Under the pieces are notes generated by a model. The model saw only the letters and a program-made list of their open reading frames with translations. It made no database searches and was not told the DNA's origin. Below, piece after piece: positions 16,505 to 25,902 of a stretch of 26,185 nt of DNA. How positions within the stretch are numbered: the stretch's first letter is position 1; each line of letters starts with the position of its first letter. Where the stretch lies: positions 1 to 26,185 of the forward strand of contig CAZTWC010000017.1 in assembly GCA_964617105.1 (NCBI GenBank), given 5' to 3'. Origin of the DNA: CAZTWC01 sp964617105 [NCBI: uncultured Myxococcia bacterium]. Lineage in GTDB: Bacteria > CAZTWC01. The position numbers and the translations under genes were made by a program.

Positions 16505-17926
16505 TTACTTAAAGAGCAACTTAAACTGTAAGATGAATTGGTGAGCCAGATCAACATTTTTACCAGTGATTATCCGGCGGTATTTGGCTGCAGCCTCGAT
16601 GGGCAGGATAAACTTCCGCTCCCCTTCCGGTTTCTTGTATTCAGCTTTTACCCAAGGTAGAGTCGAAAAGCCGATAGAACCTTGTACTTCGTAGCTCCAC
16701 TTGTCGGTTTCATCTCTAAGAGACTGGTAATTGACAAAGGTGTCCACGCCCTGGTAATTAACCCACCTGGCTTTTTGATCGATATGATCTCTGGCTTTGA
16801 TATAAACAAAGTTCATAAATTCAATAGAGACCACATCGATGGGGTTGTAATGAACCTCAAACTCTAGTTCAGCATAATCGCCCAGTTTCCGATCCACCTC
16901 TTCCTTATAACCAGTTAAAGGCTTGTTTACATCAGAGGGAACCCTCAGTTCCTGTTTGTCGGGCAGTTGGACAACATAGCGGAGGGTAAAGTTGAACCAC
17001 AACTCTTCCCAGGGAGAGACATAATCGTTCATGAGATAGAGGGCCACATCGGTCTGGCCATTGCCATAGGGGATATCCACCATATTATCGGGGTCATCGT
17101 TTTTACCAGTTGGCAGCCGGACTCCTGTCTGGAGAGCAAAACGGAAATTATCGGTTTTGTAATACTGATATTTAAAACCAATCTCGATATCGCCTATGCC
17201 CATGCCTCCGTCCCAATCATCGAAACGATCATAACCATAAAGTGCATTCAGCAGATTTTGCACATCATCGGCTACCATCCCGTTTTCGGGATAATCCCAG
17301 TCCTTATTTTTGACATCTGCAGTGCCATCATTATATTTAATACCCCTTTGTATACCTTTAAACAAATCTGGAGCGCTTATAGAGTCGGAGAGGGGAACGA
17401 TAGGCACGCCGGTAAAACCGTTAAACATCGCATCTTTGTTAGGATTGGGTCCCACTGAGGCGGATCCCTTTCGTATATCGGCATCGACATCCATTTTTCC
17501 CCAGATAAAGGGAGCGATTATGCCCAGGGTAAGATTTTCAGTAAGGCCGTATTCCAACGCAGTTCCCAGTATAAATACGTTGGCCTTAATCTGGAGGTCT
17601 ACACGACCGGCGGAAAGTATGGTTCCCGATTTTAGGAATCCAGCATCTTTTAGACCATCCTCCATGGCTCCCAGGTCGGAGAAGATATTGCGATCCAAAT
17701 CGGTGTTATAGTCACGGGCCAGGTTTTCTATATCGCTGTTTGGATCAACCCGTTCATTAAAAGAAGTATAAATTGGTTTGACCCACAGTCGAAAAAAGCC
17801 TTTGGGCAAAACCATGGCGTCATCGGCCTGGACCGGTGGGGTCAAAAAGAGTCCCATACAGGCGAACATCAGAAAAAGGGAGATAAAATATTTGCCTATT
17901 GATTTCAGAACCATTGCTCGAGTCAT
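16505..17926 (-). CDS. Probable outer-membrane beta-barrel protein
   Basis: 473 residues. A signal peptide (about 1-34, ending PVQA before DDAMVLPKG) is followed by many alternating aromatic/hydrophobic strands with Asp/Asn-rich loops, typical of an outer-membrane barrel. Phrases such as ALEYGLTENLTLGIIAPFIWGK and FRFALQTGVRLPTGKNDDPDN recall FadL/transporter-like or 'phenol degradation meta-pathway' barrel families. The C-terminus (HQFILQFKLLFK) ends in a barrel-like strand, although the last residue is Lys rather than Phe. The start is well supported by AAGGAGG six to seven bases upstream. It has its own likely promoter and a strong terminator, so it appears monocistronic. Substrate unknown. 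Confidence 0.75.
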   Translation of the reverse strand: MTRAMVLKSIGKYFISLFLMFACMGLFLTPPVQADDAMVLPKGFFRLWVKPIYTSFNERVDPNSDIENLARDYNTDLDRNIFSDLGAMEDGLKDAGFLKSGTILSAGRVDLQIKANVFILGTALEYGLTENLTLGIIAPFIWGKMDVDADIRKGSASVGPNPNKDAMFNGFTGVPIVPLSDSISAPDLFKGIQRGIKYNDGTADVKNKDWDYPENGMVADDVQNLLNALYGYDRFDDWDGGMGIGDIEIGFKYQYYKTDNFRFALQTGVRLPTGKNDDPDNMVDIPYGNGQTDVALYLMNDYVSPWEELWFNFTLRYVVQLPDKQELRVPSDVNKPLTGYKEEVDRKLGDYAELEFEVHYNPIDVVSIEFMNFVYIKARDHIDQKARWVNYQGVDTFVNYQSLRDETDKWSYEVQGSIGFSTLPWVKAEYKKPEGERKFILPIEAAAKYRRIITGKNVDLAHQFILQFKLLFK

Positions 17927-17980
17927 AAATTTCCTCCTTGTTGTGTTGTGTCGAAAAAATTGTAAAACCTAATACTCTAC

Positions 17981-18010
17981 ATTACACTAATTAGGTAATA
18001 GGTCTTTCAA
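17981..18010 (-). promoter_or_regulatory. Putative sigma-70 promoter of the outer-membrane protein gene
   Basis: On the minus strand: TTGAAA (18010-18005), an 18-base spacer, then TGTAAT (17986-17981). The leader would be about 48 bases. The flanking 18001-18060 is very AT-rich. Confidence 0.4.
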
Positions 18011-18076
18011 AATTTAATAAAAATTAAGAATTTAGTTTTTTTTTATTCCATACCTTTGATAAAGTCAAGTTTAAAG

Positions 18077-19414
18077 TTAAAATACTCCCAGTTTATATAA
18101 AAAAATCATTAACACTGCCACCGGACAAAAATAGCGCACGAGTTGCAGCCACCACTTAAACAGGAAAGCCAACCAAGAGTTAGCAATAAATTCCTGGTTT
18201 TTTACTTTATGGTCCAGCACCCATCCCACATAAAGGGAGATAAACAAACCGCCTAATGGTAAAAACCAGTTGGATGCCACATGATCCAATAGATCAAAAA
18301 AATTCTTCTCAAATAAAAATGTCCCCCACCAGCCGGAGATAGCACAGGGGATACCCAGCAGGGTTATGGTCAGGCCAGTTACCAGAGTTGCCTTGATCCG
18401 CGGCCAACCCCTCTCATCAATAAAATAAGAGGTAACCACCTCTAAAAGCGAAATAGCGGAAGTCAAGGCTGCTACGATTAACAGTACAAAGAACAGGATG
18501 GCCAGGATTTGACCTCCTTTTATGCTGGAAAAAACAATCGGCAGGGTTTTAAAAACCAAACCGGGACCGCCGGCCGGGTCCATGTTGTGGCTGAATATTA
18601 TGGAGAAGATAACCAGGCAGGCCATCAAAGCGATCAGAGTATCCAGGCCACTGACGATTAAAGCAGACTTGGGGAGGTCAGCCTTTTTATCCAAATAACT
18701 GCCATAGGTTATCATTGCCCCCATACCTAACGAGAGAGTGAAAAATGCATGACCCAGGGCTTCTAAAACCGATGATGGGGAAACTTTTTCTATATGGGGT
18801 GCAAAGACAAAATCCAAACAGCGGCCAAAACCATCACTAAATACCGAATAAATTAATAGTACCCCCAAAATAACCAATAAAACCGGCATCAATACTTTTG
18901 ACCATTTTTCTATTCCTCTTTTAATACCACCAATTACGATACCAACGGTGAGGAGCATAAAAGTTATATGCCAAAAGAGATTTGGGCCTGGAGAAGCATA
19001 GAGGGTATCAAAAATATTTTCTATCTGGGCTGGCTCTTTGCCAAAAAATTGATCCGTTATCGAAAGATAACTATAGTGCATGGCCCAGCCAGCCACCACA
19101 CTGTAATAAGATAAAATAATAAAACCGGTGATAACCCCCAGCCAACCCACCAGAGCCCACTTGGTATCCTGGCCACTCAAAGTTTTAAAAGCGCCTACCG
19201 GCGACTTGCTGCTTCCCCGGCCAATAATAAATTCGGAAATCATTATTGGCATGCCAATAACCAAAATGCAGAACAAATAGATCAGCACAAAGACTCCACC
19301 TCCGTTTTCACCGGTAATATAGGGGAATTTCCAGATATTCCCCAAACCAACGGCGCTGCCGGCGGCTGCAAATACGAATCCCATTTTGGTGCTCCACTGT
19401 CCTCTTTGGCTCAT
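18077..19414 (-). CDS. Sodium-dependent transporter, NSS/SNF family
   Basis: Inner-membrane Na+-coupled symporter of the LeuT/MhsT family, probably for an amino acid. The chosen start gives 445 residues. The N-terminus WSTKMGFVFAAAGS leads into GSAVGLGNIWKFPY (residues 19-32), the unwound TM1 segment that binds sodium and substrate. Eleven to twelve hydrophobic segments follow, ending with a short polar tail, typical of bacterial members. An in-frame ATG at 19453 would add 13 residues, but the ATG at 19414 has AAAGGG seven bases upstream and matches the family N-terminus. It is divergent from gltX. The substrate cannot be read from the sequence. Confidence 0.93.
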   Translation of the reverse strand: MSQRGQWSTKMGFVFAAAGSAVGLGNIWKFPYITGENGGGVFVLIYLFCILVIGMPIMISEFIIGRGSSKSPVGAFKTLSGQDTKWALVGWLGVITGFIILSYYSVVAGWAMHYSYLSITDQFFGKEPAQIENIFDTLYASPGPNLFWHITFMLLTVGIVIGGIKRGIEKWSKVLMPVLLVILGVLLIYSVFSDGFGRCLDFVFAPHIEKVSPSSVLEALGHAFFTLSLGMGAMITYGSYLDKKADLPKSALIVSGLDTLIALMACLVIFSIIFSHNMDPAGGPGLVFKTLPIVFSSIKGGQILAILFFVLLIVAALTSAISLLEVVTSYFIDERGWPRIKATLVTGLTITLLGIPCAISGWWGTFLFEKNFFDLLDHVASNWFLPLGGLFISLYVGWVLDHKVKNQEFIANSWLAFLFKWWLQLVRYFCPVAVLMIFLYKLGVF

Positions 19415-19519
19415 TATGTTACCCTTTAATAAAAAGTTCTCAGGTGTTGTCAAACAAAAAGTCGATTTTGCAGAAAAAAAGTAACCCTGTCAAGGTGAAG
19501 CTGGAAATTTCTAAATATA

Positions 19520-19538
19520 TGTAATACAAATGTAATAC
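19520..19538 (+). repeat. Tandem 8-mer in the NSS-gltX divergent region
   Basis: TGTAATAC occurs at 19520-19527 and 19531-19538, one helical turn (11 bp) apart, in an AT-rich intergenic region. It could be an operator half-site pair; nothing else supports this. Confidence 0.3.
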
Positions 19539-19596
19539 GTATCTATGAATATACAGTTGACTATGCTGCATTTTTACTTTTTAGTTGGAGATAAAA

Positions 19597-21102
19597 ATGG
19601 GAACTACCATAAGAACCCGAGTAGCGCCGTCGCCTACTGGCGAACCGCACGTAGGCACCGCCTACATCGCTCTTTTTAACTACTGCTTTGCCAAAAAATT
19701 CGGGGGCAAATTCGTCTTGCGTATCGAAGACACAGATCAAGCCAGATCCAGTTATGAGGCGGAGGGGGCCATACTGGACTCTTTGAAATGGCTGGGCCTT
19801 AAATGGGATGAAGGACCCGAAGTAGAAGGCACTTTAGGGCCATACCGGCAATCGGAGCGGCTTAATATCTACCAGAAACACGTTCAAATCCTGTTGGAAC
19901 GAGGATGGGCCTACCGCTGCTTTTGCACTGCCCAGGATTTAGCCGATATGCGACAACAGCAACAAAAGGAAAAAACCAATCTAGGCTACTTTGGTGAACG
20001 GGAATGCCGCGAGTTGCCGGAAGAGGAGGTGCAAAAGCGGATCCAAGAGGGACACCCCTTTGTAGTGCGCCTAAAAGTCCCGCGGTTAAAACCGGAAAGG
20101 GTTATCCAATACTACGACCATATCCGCCGCCAGGAGATCGGAAAAAAGGTCAAAGAAATTGATGACCAGATACTGATGAAATCTGACGGTTTTCCAACCT
20201 ATCATCTGGCCAATGTGGTGGATGATTATCTGATGGGCATCACCGATGTGATCCGGGGCGAAGAGTGGATCGCCTCCACCCCCAAGCATATTTTACTATA
20301 CCAGGCCTTTAGTTGGCCGTTGCCCAAATTTTATCATCTTTCTTTGCTCCGTAATGTAGATCGCTCAAAAATATCCAAACGAAAGAATCCGGTTTCCCTG
20401 CGTTGGTTCAGGGCAGCGGGTTATTTACCAGCCGCCCTGCTAAATTTCCTGGGATTGATGGGTTATTCCCGCGATACCAGTGGCATGAGTGAAGAGGAAG
20501 CCCGCCAGGCAGAAACTTTTTCAGTGCAGCAGTTATGCCAAGAATTAAACCCTGACCGTTTTACTGCCTCAGAACCGGTTTTCGATTTTGTCAAACTGGA
20601 CCGAAAAAACGAAGATTACTATCGAGAGTTAAAGGATGATGATTTTATCGCCGCCTTGATGGAAAAACAACGCTATGCCGGCAACTATCTAAGGGATCTT
20701 ATCCCCTTTGTGCAAAAACGGTTTAAATGGATCAACGGTGATTTTAAACATTGGACCGATTTTATTTTCCAACCGGGGTTGAGTTATCAGTATCCCCAAA
20801 TGCTCCCGAAGAAAATGGACAAAAAAAGGATGGAAGCAGTTTTACGCCAGGTGCGTAAATTTATCAGCAAAAAGAAAAAGCCAGATCAGATAAACCATAG
20901 AGAGGAGATGGAAGAGGTGCTGCAGGAGTTTATCGCTAAAGGCGACTTTAACCAAAAAGAGGTGCTGATGTCAGTTCGGGTGGCCATAACCGGTTCTCAG
21001 GAATCGCTTCCTCTTTACGAATCCATGGAAGTTTTAGGAATCTATCCCTGTTTGCAGAGGATGAAAGAAGCGGCTGATTTTCTAAAAAGCCATCGTGACT
21101 AA
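19597..21102 (+). CDS. gltX: Glutamyl-tRNA synthetase
   Basis: Class I aminoacyl-tRNA synthetase that charges tRNA-Glu. Residues from the chosen ATG: HIGH-type PHVGT (17-21), the glutamate-site region LRIEDTD (41-47), zinc-type cysteines C108, C110 and C137, and the KMSKS-type SKISKR (257-262). A helical C-terminal anticodon-binding part completes 501 residues. The open frame begins at a TTG at 19585, but the ATG at 19597 has GGAG six bases upstream and matches the family start (TIRTRVAPSPTG). It is 25 bases upstream of glnS and probably co-transcribed. Because glnS is present, this enzyme is probably the discriminating type (inference). Confidence 0.96.
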   Translation: MGTTIRTRVAPSPTGEPHVGTAYIALFNYCFAKKFGGKFVLRIEDTDQARSSYEAEGAILDSLKWLGLKWDEGPEVEGTLGPYRQSERLNIYQKHVQILLERGWAYRCFCTAQDLADMRQQQQKEKTNLGYFGERECRELPEEEVQKRIQEGHPFVVRLKVPRLKPERVIQYYDHIRRQEIGKKVKEIDDQILMKSDGFPTYHLANVVDDYLMGITDVIRGEEWIASTPKHILLYQAFSWPLPKFYHLSLLRNVDRSKISKRKNPVSLRWFRAAGYLPAALLNFLGLMGYSRDTSGMSEEEARQAETFSVQQLCQELNPDRFTASEPVFDFVKLDRKNEDYYRELKDDDFIAALMEKQRYAGNYLRDLIPFVQKRFKWINGDFKHWTDFIFQPGLSYQYPQMLPKKMDKKRMEAVLRQVRKFISKKKKPDQINHREEMEEVLQEFIAKGDFNQKEVLMSVRVAITGSQESLPLYESMEVLGIYPCLQRMKEAADFLKSHRD

Positions 21103-21127
21103 CGGCAACTAAAGGAGTTTTCAAATC

Positions 21128-22876
21128 ATGAACCCCAAAAAAAACGGAACCAATAAAAAGCCAGATGACCAGAACATAGAGGATACTGCTCCCCGGGATT
21201 TTATCCGAAAAATTATAGCGGAGGATTTAAAGACCAATAAAAATCAGGGAAAAGTGATGACCCGGTTTCCCCCTGAACCCAACGGTTATTTGCACATCGG
21301 GCATGCCAAATCTATCTGTCTCAATTTTGGGGTGGCGGGAGAGTTCGGCGGAAAATGCAACCTACGCTTTGACGACACCAATCCCACCAAAGAGAATACC
21401 GAATATGTGCAAGCCATTAAGGATGATATCCGCTGGCTGGGCTTTGACTGGGAAGATAGGCTCTATTTTGCTTCAGATTACTATGAACGCTTTTATCAGT
21501 ACGCCCTGGAGTTGATCAAGGCTGGCAAAGCCTATGTCTGCCATTTGACCGCCGAGCAGATAAAGGACTATCGTGGAACCCTTACGGAACGGGGAAAAGA
21601 GAGCCCCTATCGTAACCGCTCGCCGGAAGAAAATTTAACCCTTTTTCAACAGATGAAGGAGGGAAAGTTCCAGGAGGGTGAATGCGTGCTGAGAGCCAAA
21701 ATCGATATGTCTTCACCCAATTTTAATATGCAAGATCCCACCATTTACCGAATCCGGAAGGCATCTCACCACCGCACTGGTGATAAGTGGTGCATCTACC
21801 CAATGTATGACTATGCCCACTGCCTATCCGATTCCATGGAGGGGATCACTCATTCACTCTGCACCCTGGAATTTGAGGACCACCGCCCCCTTTACGACTG
21901 GTTTCTGGATCAGTTGGAGGTCCACTGCCATCCACAGCAGATAGAATTTGCCCGTCTCAACTTGACCTACACAGTGTTGAGCAAGAGAAAACTGCTCTCT
22001 CTGGTGAATGAAGGTGATGTCAGCGGCTGGAACGACCCCAGGCTGCTTACTATCAAGGGTTTGCGCCGCCGGGGTTATACCGCCAAATCGCTCAGAACCT
22101 TTTGTGAACGAATAGGCCTGGCCAAAAGGGACAGTGTGGTGGATATGGCGCTATTGGAACATTGTCTGCGAGAAGATTTGAACCAGAGAGCCCCGCGAGT
22201 AATGGGGGTATTGGAGCCTTTAAAAGTTGTGATCACCAACTATCCAGAGGGAGAGGTTGAGGAGTTAGAAGCTATTAACAACCCGGAAGATGAAAGTGCC
22301 GGCACCAGAAAAGTGCCCTTTTCCCGGGAGTTGTATATCGAGAAAAAAGATTTCCTAGAAAATCCGCCAAAAAAGTTTTTCCGCCTGGGTCTGGGACGGG
22401 AAGTGCGCCTGCGCTACGCCTATTTTATCACTTGCCAGGAGGTAATCAAGGACCCGGATAGTGGTGAAATCAAAGAATTGCTATGCACCTACGACCCGGC
22501 CACCCGGGGAGGAGATGCGCCAGACGGCCGTAAGGTTAAAGGCACCCTGCACTGGGTTTCGGCCAGGGAGTCGGTGCCGGTGAAAGTACGCCTATACGAC
22601 CGCCTGTTCTCTCAAAAGGACCCTGAAAACAGCAGCCAGGGAAAAGATTTTCGCCATTGTCTGAACCCCAACTCTTTGGAGGTGCTGGAAGATTGCCGGG
22701 TGGAGCCTAGCCTGGCTCAGGCTGAGCCAGAGTCTATCTTTCAATTTGAACGACAGGGTTACTTTTGTGTGGATCAAGACTCCAAGCCAGGTCAACTGGT
22801 ATTAAACCGTTCAGTTTCTCTGCGGGACAGTTGGGCCAAAATAGAAAAGCAGATGCAAAAACAGAAAAAAAAGTAG
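21128..22876 (+). CDS. glnS: Glutaminyl-tRNA synthetase
   Basis: Charges tRNA-Gln directly. The 582 residues include [17 protein letters not shown] (HIGH at 56-59), FDDTNP, the KMSKS-type VLSKR (283-287), the tRNA-binding [11 protein letters not shown] region and the two C-terminal beta-barrel anticodon-binding domains. E. coli GlnRS is 554 residues; the extra length is mostly a polar, Lys/Asn-rich N-terminal tail of about 20 residues and a Lys-rich C-terminus. AAAGGAG lies ten bases before the ATG. It follows gltX by 25 bases and is convergent with der (17 bases apart). Bacterial GlnRS is thought to derive from eukaryotes by transfer and is patchily distributed. Its presence means the GatCAB route is not needed for tRNA-Gln. 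Confidence 0.97.
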   Translation: MNPKKNGTNKKPDDQNIEDTAPRDFIRKIIAEDLKTNKNQGKVMTRFPPEPNGYLHIGHAKSICLNFGVAGEFGGKCNLRFDDTNPTKENTEYVQAIKDDIRWLGFDWEDRLYFASDYYERFYQYALELIKAGKAYVCHLTAEQIKDYRGTLTERGKESPYRNRSPEENLTLFQQMKEGKFQEGECVLRAKIDMSSPNFNMQDPTIYRIRKASHHRTGDKWCIYPMYDYAHCLSDSMEGITHSLCTLEFEDHRPLYDWFLDQLEVHCHPQQIEFARLNLTYTVLSKRKLLSLVNEGDVSGWNDPRLLTIKGLRRRGYTAKSLRTFCERIGLAKRDSVVDMALLEHCLREDLNQRAPRVMGVLEPLKVVITNYPEGEVEELEAINNPEDESAGTRKVPFSRELYIEKKDFLENPPKKFFRLGLGREVRLRYAYFITCQEVIKDPDSGEIKELLCTYDPATRGGDAPDGRKVKGTLHWVSARESVPVKVRLYDRLFSQKDPENSSQGKDFRHCLNPNSLEVLEDCRVEPSLAQAEPESIFQFERQGYFCVDQDSKPGQLVLNRSVSLRDSWAKIEKQMQKQKKK

Positions 22877-22893
22877 GCCTAAAAATTGTAGTT

Positions 22894-24249
22894 CTATCTT
22901 TTCCTGTTCTTACTTTTGCCTTGCAGTTTTACTCTAACCGGTACGCCCTGGAAGCCGAAAGCGGTTCGCAACTGGTTTAGCAGGTAACGCTGGTAGGATT
23001 TGGGCAGACCCTGGGGATAATTGCACTTGATGTTGAAAGTTGGAGGCGCCTCTCTGGTCTGGGCAATATAGTAAAACTTGATCCGCCGGCTCCGGTAAAC
23101 CGGTGGTTGGTGGGCTTGCTGCACCACCTCCAGCCAGGAGTTCAAGTCTGGGGTGGGTAATCTCCTGAGCCACTGTTCTTTGATGTTATTGATAAATTGA
23201 GGAAACTTCCGGAGGTTATAACCGGTTTTGGCGGAAATAAAATGAATATCAATATGGTTCAGGTAGGGAACTTTGTCCCGCAATTGGCGGCGATAGAGAG
23301 ATGGTTTATTGTCCGATTTATTTTTCTTTACCAAATCCCATTTATTAACTAATATCACCAACCCCTTTCCCCGCTCCTCTATATAGGAGATCATGCGCTG
23401 ATCCTGATCCGACAATCCCTGTTCTCCATCCAGCAAATAAAAAATTACCTGGCTGTTGGTTATTGACTTCAGGGCTCTTACTACGCTAAATTTTTCCTTT
23501 AATTTAGATATCTTGGAGCGCCTGCGAATGCCGGCCGTATCAATGAAAAGATATTTTTTTCCCTCCAGTTCCACCAAACTATCAATGGAGTCTACCGTTG
23601 TACCCGGTTTGGAATCAACAATAACCCGGTTTTGACCGGTCACGGCATTTAAAAGGGTGGACTTGCCCACATTGGGTTTGCCAATCAGGGCCACCTTTGC
23701 TTCCACCTCCTCCTTAGGCTCGCTCTCATCCTCTCCTGGTAATAGACCCACCAAATCGGTGAGCATATCCATCACTCCCCGGCTATGTTCAGCAGAGATA
23801 GTGTGCCATTGATCTATTCCCGAGCGGTAAAAATCGTAGATATTATCCTCTTGAGCCGGGCCATCGATTTTATTGGCTACATACAAGGTGGTTTTTCCCT
23901 TTTGCCGTAAAAGATTTATCATCTCTTGATCAAAAGGGGTGAGCATTGCCCGACCATCAGCCAAAAAAATCACCAGGTCAGCCTCCTGAATAGCCTCCAT
24001 AACCTGAAAAACCACCAAAGAGTCCATTTTTTGGCTGGCAGTGGGATTGAAACCACCGGTATCTACCAGCAAAAAAGGAACCGAGTCAAAGGAGGTCTCC
24101 TGGTAAAGTCGATCTCTGGTGATGCCCGGAGTATTCAGCACGATTGCCCGGCGACGGCCGATAATTTTATTGAACAGGGTGGATTTACCCACATTAGGCC
24201 GCCCCACTATGGCCACCACCGGCAAGTATCTATCGATTATTTCTGTCAT
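22894..24249 (-). CDS. der: Ribosome-assembly GTPase Der (EngA)
   Basis: Double-domain GTPase needed for maturation of the 50S ribosomal subunit. G domain 1: GRPNVGKS (16-23), DTGG (63-66), NKID (126-129). G domain 2: GKPNVGKS (190-197), DTAG (237-240), NKWD (302-305). A KH-like C-terminal domain ends in a basic tail (KLQGKSKNRKR). Length 451 fits the family. It begins six bases after the era stop, with AAGGG upstream, so it is co-transcribed with era. Confidence 0.97.
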   Translation of the reverse strand: MTEIIDRYLPVVAIVGRPNVGKSTLFNKIIGRRRAIVLNTPGITRDRLYQETSFDSVPFLLVDTGGFNPTASQKMDSLVVFQVMEAIQEADLVIFLADGRAMLTPFDQEMINLLRQKGKTTLYVANKIDGPAQEDNIYDFYRSGIDQWHTISAEHSRGVMDMLTDLVGLLPGEDESEPKEEVEAKVALIGKPNVGKSTLLNAVTGQNRVIVDSKPGTTVDSIDSLVELEGKKYLFIDTAGIRRRSKISKLKEKFSVVRALKSITNSQVIFYLLDGEQGLSDQDQRMISYIEERGKGLVILVNKWDLVKKNKSDNKPSLYRRQLRDKVPYLNHIDIHFISAKTGYNLRKFPQFINNIKEQWLRRLPTPDLNSWLEVVQQAHQPPVYRSRRIKFYYIAQTREAPPTFNIKCNYPQGLPKSYQRYLLNQLRTAFGFQGVPVRVKLQGKSKNRKR

Positions 24250-24255
24250 GAGCCC

Positions 24256-25182
24256 TTAATATTTTCCGCTTCCATATCCCAGACGGGACAACTTTTTCTG
24301 ATCCCGGGTCCAATTCTTCTCTACCCGCACCGTCAACTGAACAAATATGTTTACCTGGAAAAACTTTTCCAACTGAGCCCGGGCTGAGATGCCAATGGCT
24401 TTCAGTTTTTTCCCCCCTTTGCCGATAAGCATCCCCTTTTGGGAGTTCCTCTCTACGTGCAAAGAGGCATCCATCTTGATTAACCCCCTGTCCCCCTCCT
24501 TCCGGGGGCCCTCTTCCTGAAAACTGTTTATAGTTATTGCCACGCAATAGGGGAGTTCCTGACCGGTGTGCTCATATACACTCTGGCGGATCTTTTCAGC
24601 GGCAATAAATCGCTCTGCCTGGTCGGTAAGCATGTCAGATGGGTAATACTGAGGGCCAACTGGTAGATAACTTTTCAGATGTTGAATTAAATCCTTCACT
24701 TTATGACCATAAAGGGCTGAGATAGCCATTTTAAAATCAAAATCGATATGGGGGAGAATCTCCTGGAGATGGGCTGGAGGATTATCGAGCCGATCCGCCT
24801 TGTTGAGGATCAAGCCCACTGGTTTTTTTAAATCCTGCAATCTCTCGGCAATAAATTGATGCCCGGCCAAATATTTTTTACTGCCAGAGGGTGGCAAATC
24901 AATAATAAGCAGGTTACAATCAGATTCTGCCATTGCCGACAGGGCAGCATCCACCATGTATTTGTTCAACCCTCCCTTGGCCTTGTGTATTCCCGGCGTA
25001 TCGATAAACACTATCTGGCATTCATCCTCCCGGGTATAAATCCCCCTGATGCTGTTGCGGGTGGTCTGCGGTTTTTTGGAGGTAATGGCCAAATCGCAGT
25101 CCAAAATTCGATTCAACAGGGTGGATTTACCCACATTGGGACGGCCTATTATACCTATGAAACCTGAACGAAAATTGGTCAT
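24256..25182 (-). CDS. era: GTPase Era
   Basis: GTPase that binds 16S rRNA near its 3' end and assists 30S maturation. Visible: GRPNVGKS (13-20), the QTTRNSIRG switch, DTPG (61-64), NKAD (127-130) and SAL (155-157). The KH domain has GMLIGKGGKKLK (GKGG at 254-257). Length 308 is typical. It sits between the cyclophilin gene (12-base gap) and der (6-base gap), making a ribosome-GTPase operon. The ribosome site before the ATG is weak, which suggests coupling to the upstream gene. Confidence 0.97.
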   Translation of the reverse strand: MTNFRSGFIGIIGRPNVGKSTLLNRILDCDLAITSKKPQTTRNSIRGIYTREDECQIVFIDTPGIHKAKGGLNKYMVDAALSAMAESDCNLLIIDLPPSGSKKYLAGHQFIAERLQDLKKPVGLILNKADRLDNPPAHLQEILPHIDFDFKMAISALYGHKVKDLIQHLKSYLPVGPQYYPSDMLTDQAERFIAAEKIRQSVYEHTGQELPYCVAITINSFQEEGPRKEGDRGLIKMDASLHVERNSQKGMLIGKGGKKLKAIGISARAQLEKFFQVNIFVQLTVRVEKNWTRDQKKLSRLGYGSGKY

Positions 25183-25194
25183 AATTCTGGTCTA

Positions 25195-25857
25195 TTAAGG
25201 CATTTCGCCAGAGGTGATGGTAACTTTTTTCAACACCACTTCCTGGTTGGGCTGGTTGGTTTGAGGATTGCGTTCTAAGTTGCCAATGGTGGTCACCACA
25301 TCCTGCCCCTTTATTACCTGGCCAAAAATAGTGTGTTTGTTGTTCAACCAGGGGGTCTCCTTGTGGGTGATAAAAAACTGGCTGCCATTGGTGTTGGGGC
25401 CCGAATTGGCCATGGCTAAAAGCCCTGGTTTATCAAACTTGAGTTCAGGATGAAACTCATCTTCAAACTGGTAGCCGGGACCGCCAATTCCCTGTCCCAG
25501 AGGATCGCCGCCCTGAATCATAAAATTGGGAATCACCCGGTGAAAAACCGTGTTGTCATACAGAGGTTCTTGAGTTTTTTGCTGGGTTTTAGGATCGGTC
25601 CACTCCTTTTCTCCCCGGGCTAACTGAACAAAATTTTCTACTGTTTTGGGGGTTTTATCGGGAAACAACTCGATAATAATATCTCCCTCAGAAGTTTCAA
25701 ATTTGGCATACATATTTTGTGGGGTTTTGGTTTCTGATTCCATTTTGGTTTCTCCTTTGGTGGTGTTGACGCTCTCATCCTTTTTACATGATTTGCAGCC
25801 CGAAACAATTAACAGGCTTCCCAGGACAACAATTAATAGCAACTTTTTAGCCAGCAT
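25195..25857 (-). CDS. Cyclophilin-type peptidyl-prolyl isomerase, lipoprotein
   Basis: Catalyses prolyl cis-trans isomerisation, probably lipid-anchored in the periplasm. The signal ends with lipobox LIVSGC (C21), followed by a Lys/Glu/Thr-rich linker to residue ~48. The cyclophilin domain (50-218) carries FHRVIPNFMIQGGD (H106, R107, Q115), NGSQFFIT (Q160-F162) and H175 in KHTIFG, so the catalytic Arg and the pocket are intact. Length 220. AGGAGG lies seven bases before the ATG. It is first in the tight cluster with era and der, and 45 bases after an unidentified gene. It is the third prolyl isomerase in the window. Confidence 0.94.
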   Translation of the reverse strand: MLAKKLLLIVVLGSLLIVSGCKSCKKDESVNTTKGETKMESETKTPQNMYAKFETSEGDIIIELFPDKTPKTVENFVQLARGEKEWTDPKTQQKTQEPLYDNTVFHRVIPNFMIQGGDPLGQGIGGPGYQFEDEFHPELKFDKPGLLAMANSGPNTNGSQFFITHKETPWLNNKHTIFGQVIKGQDVVTTIGNLERNPQTNQPNQEVVLKKVTITSGEMP

Positions 25858-25902
25858 AAATTACCTCCTAAAACAAAGTGAATGCCCAAAGGGTTTTAGG
25901 CT

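Noticed and set aside
16967-17711. Two long plus-strand frames opposite the outer-membrane protein gene
   Set aside because: The minus-strand gene has a signal peptide, strong ribosome site, promoter and terminator; the opposite frames have none of these.
19557-19585. Promoter for gltX with TTGACT as -35
   Set aside because: The matching -10 would be TTTAGT and transcription would start at or after the ribosome site, too close to the ATG at 19597.
24230-24547. 105-codon frame antisense-shifted within era
   Set aside because: Same strand, different frame from the clear Era KH domain; no independent support.
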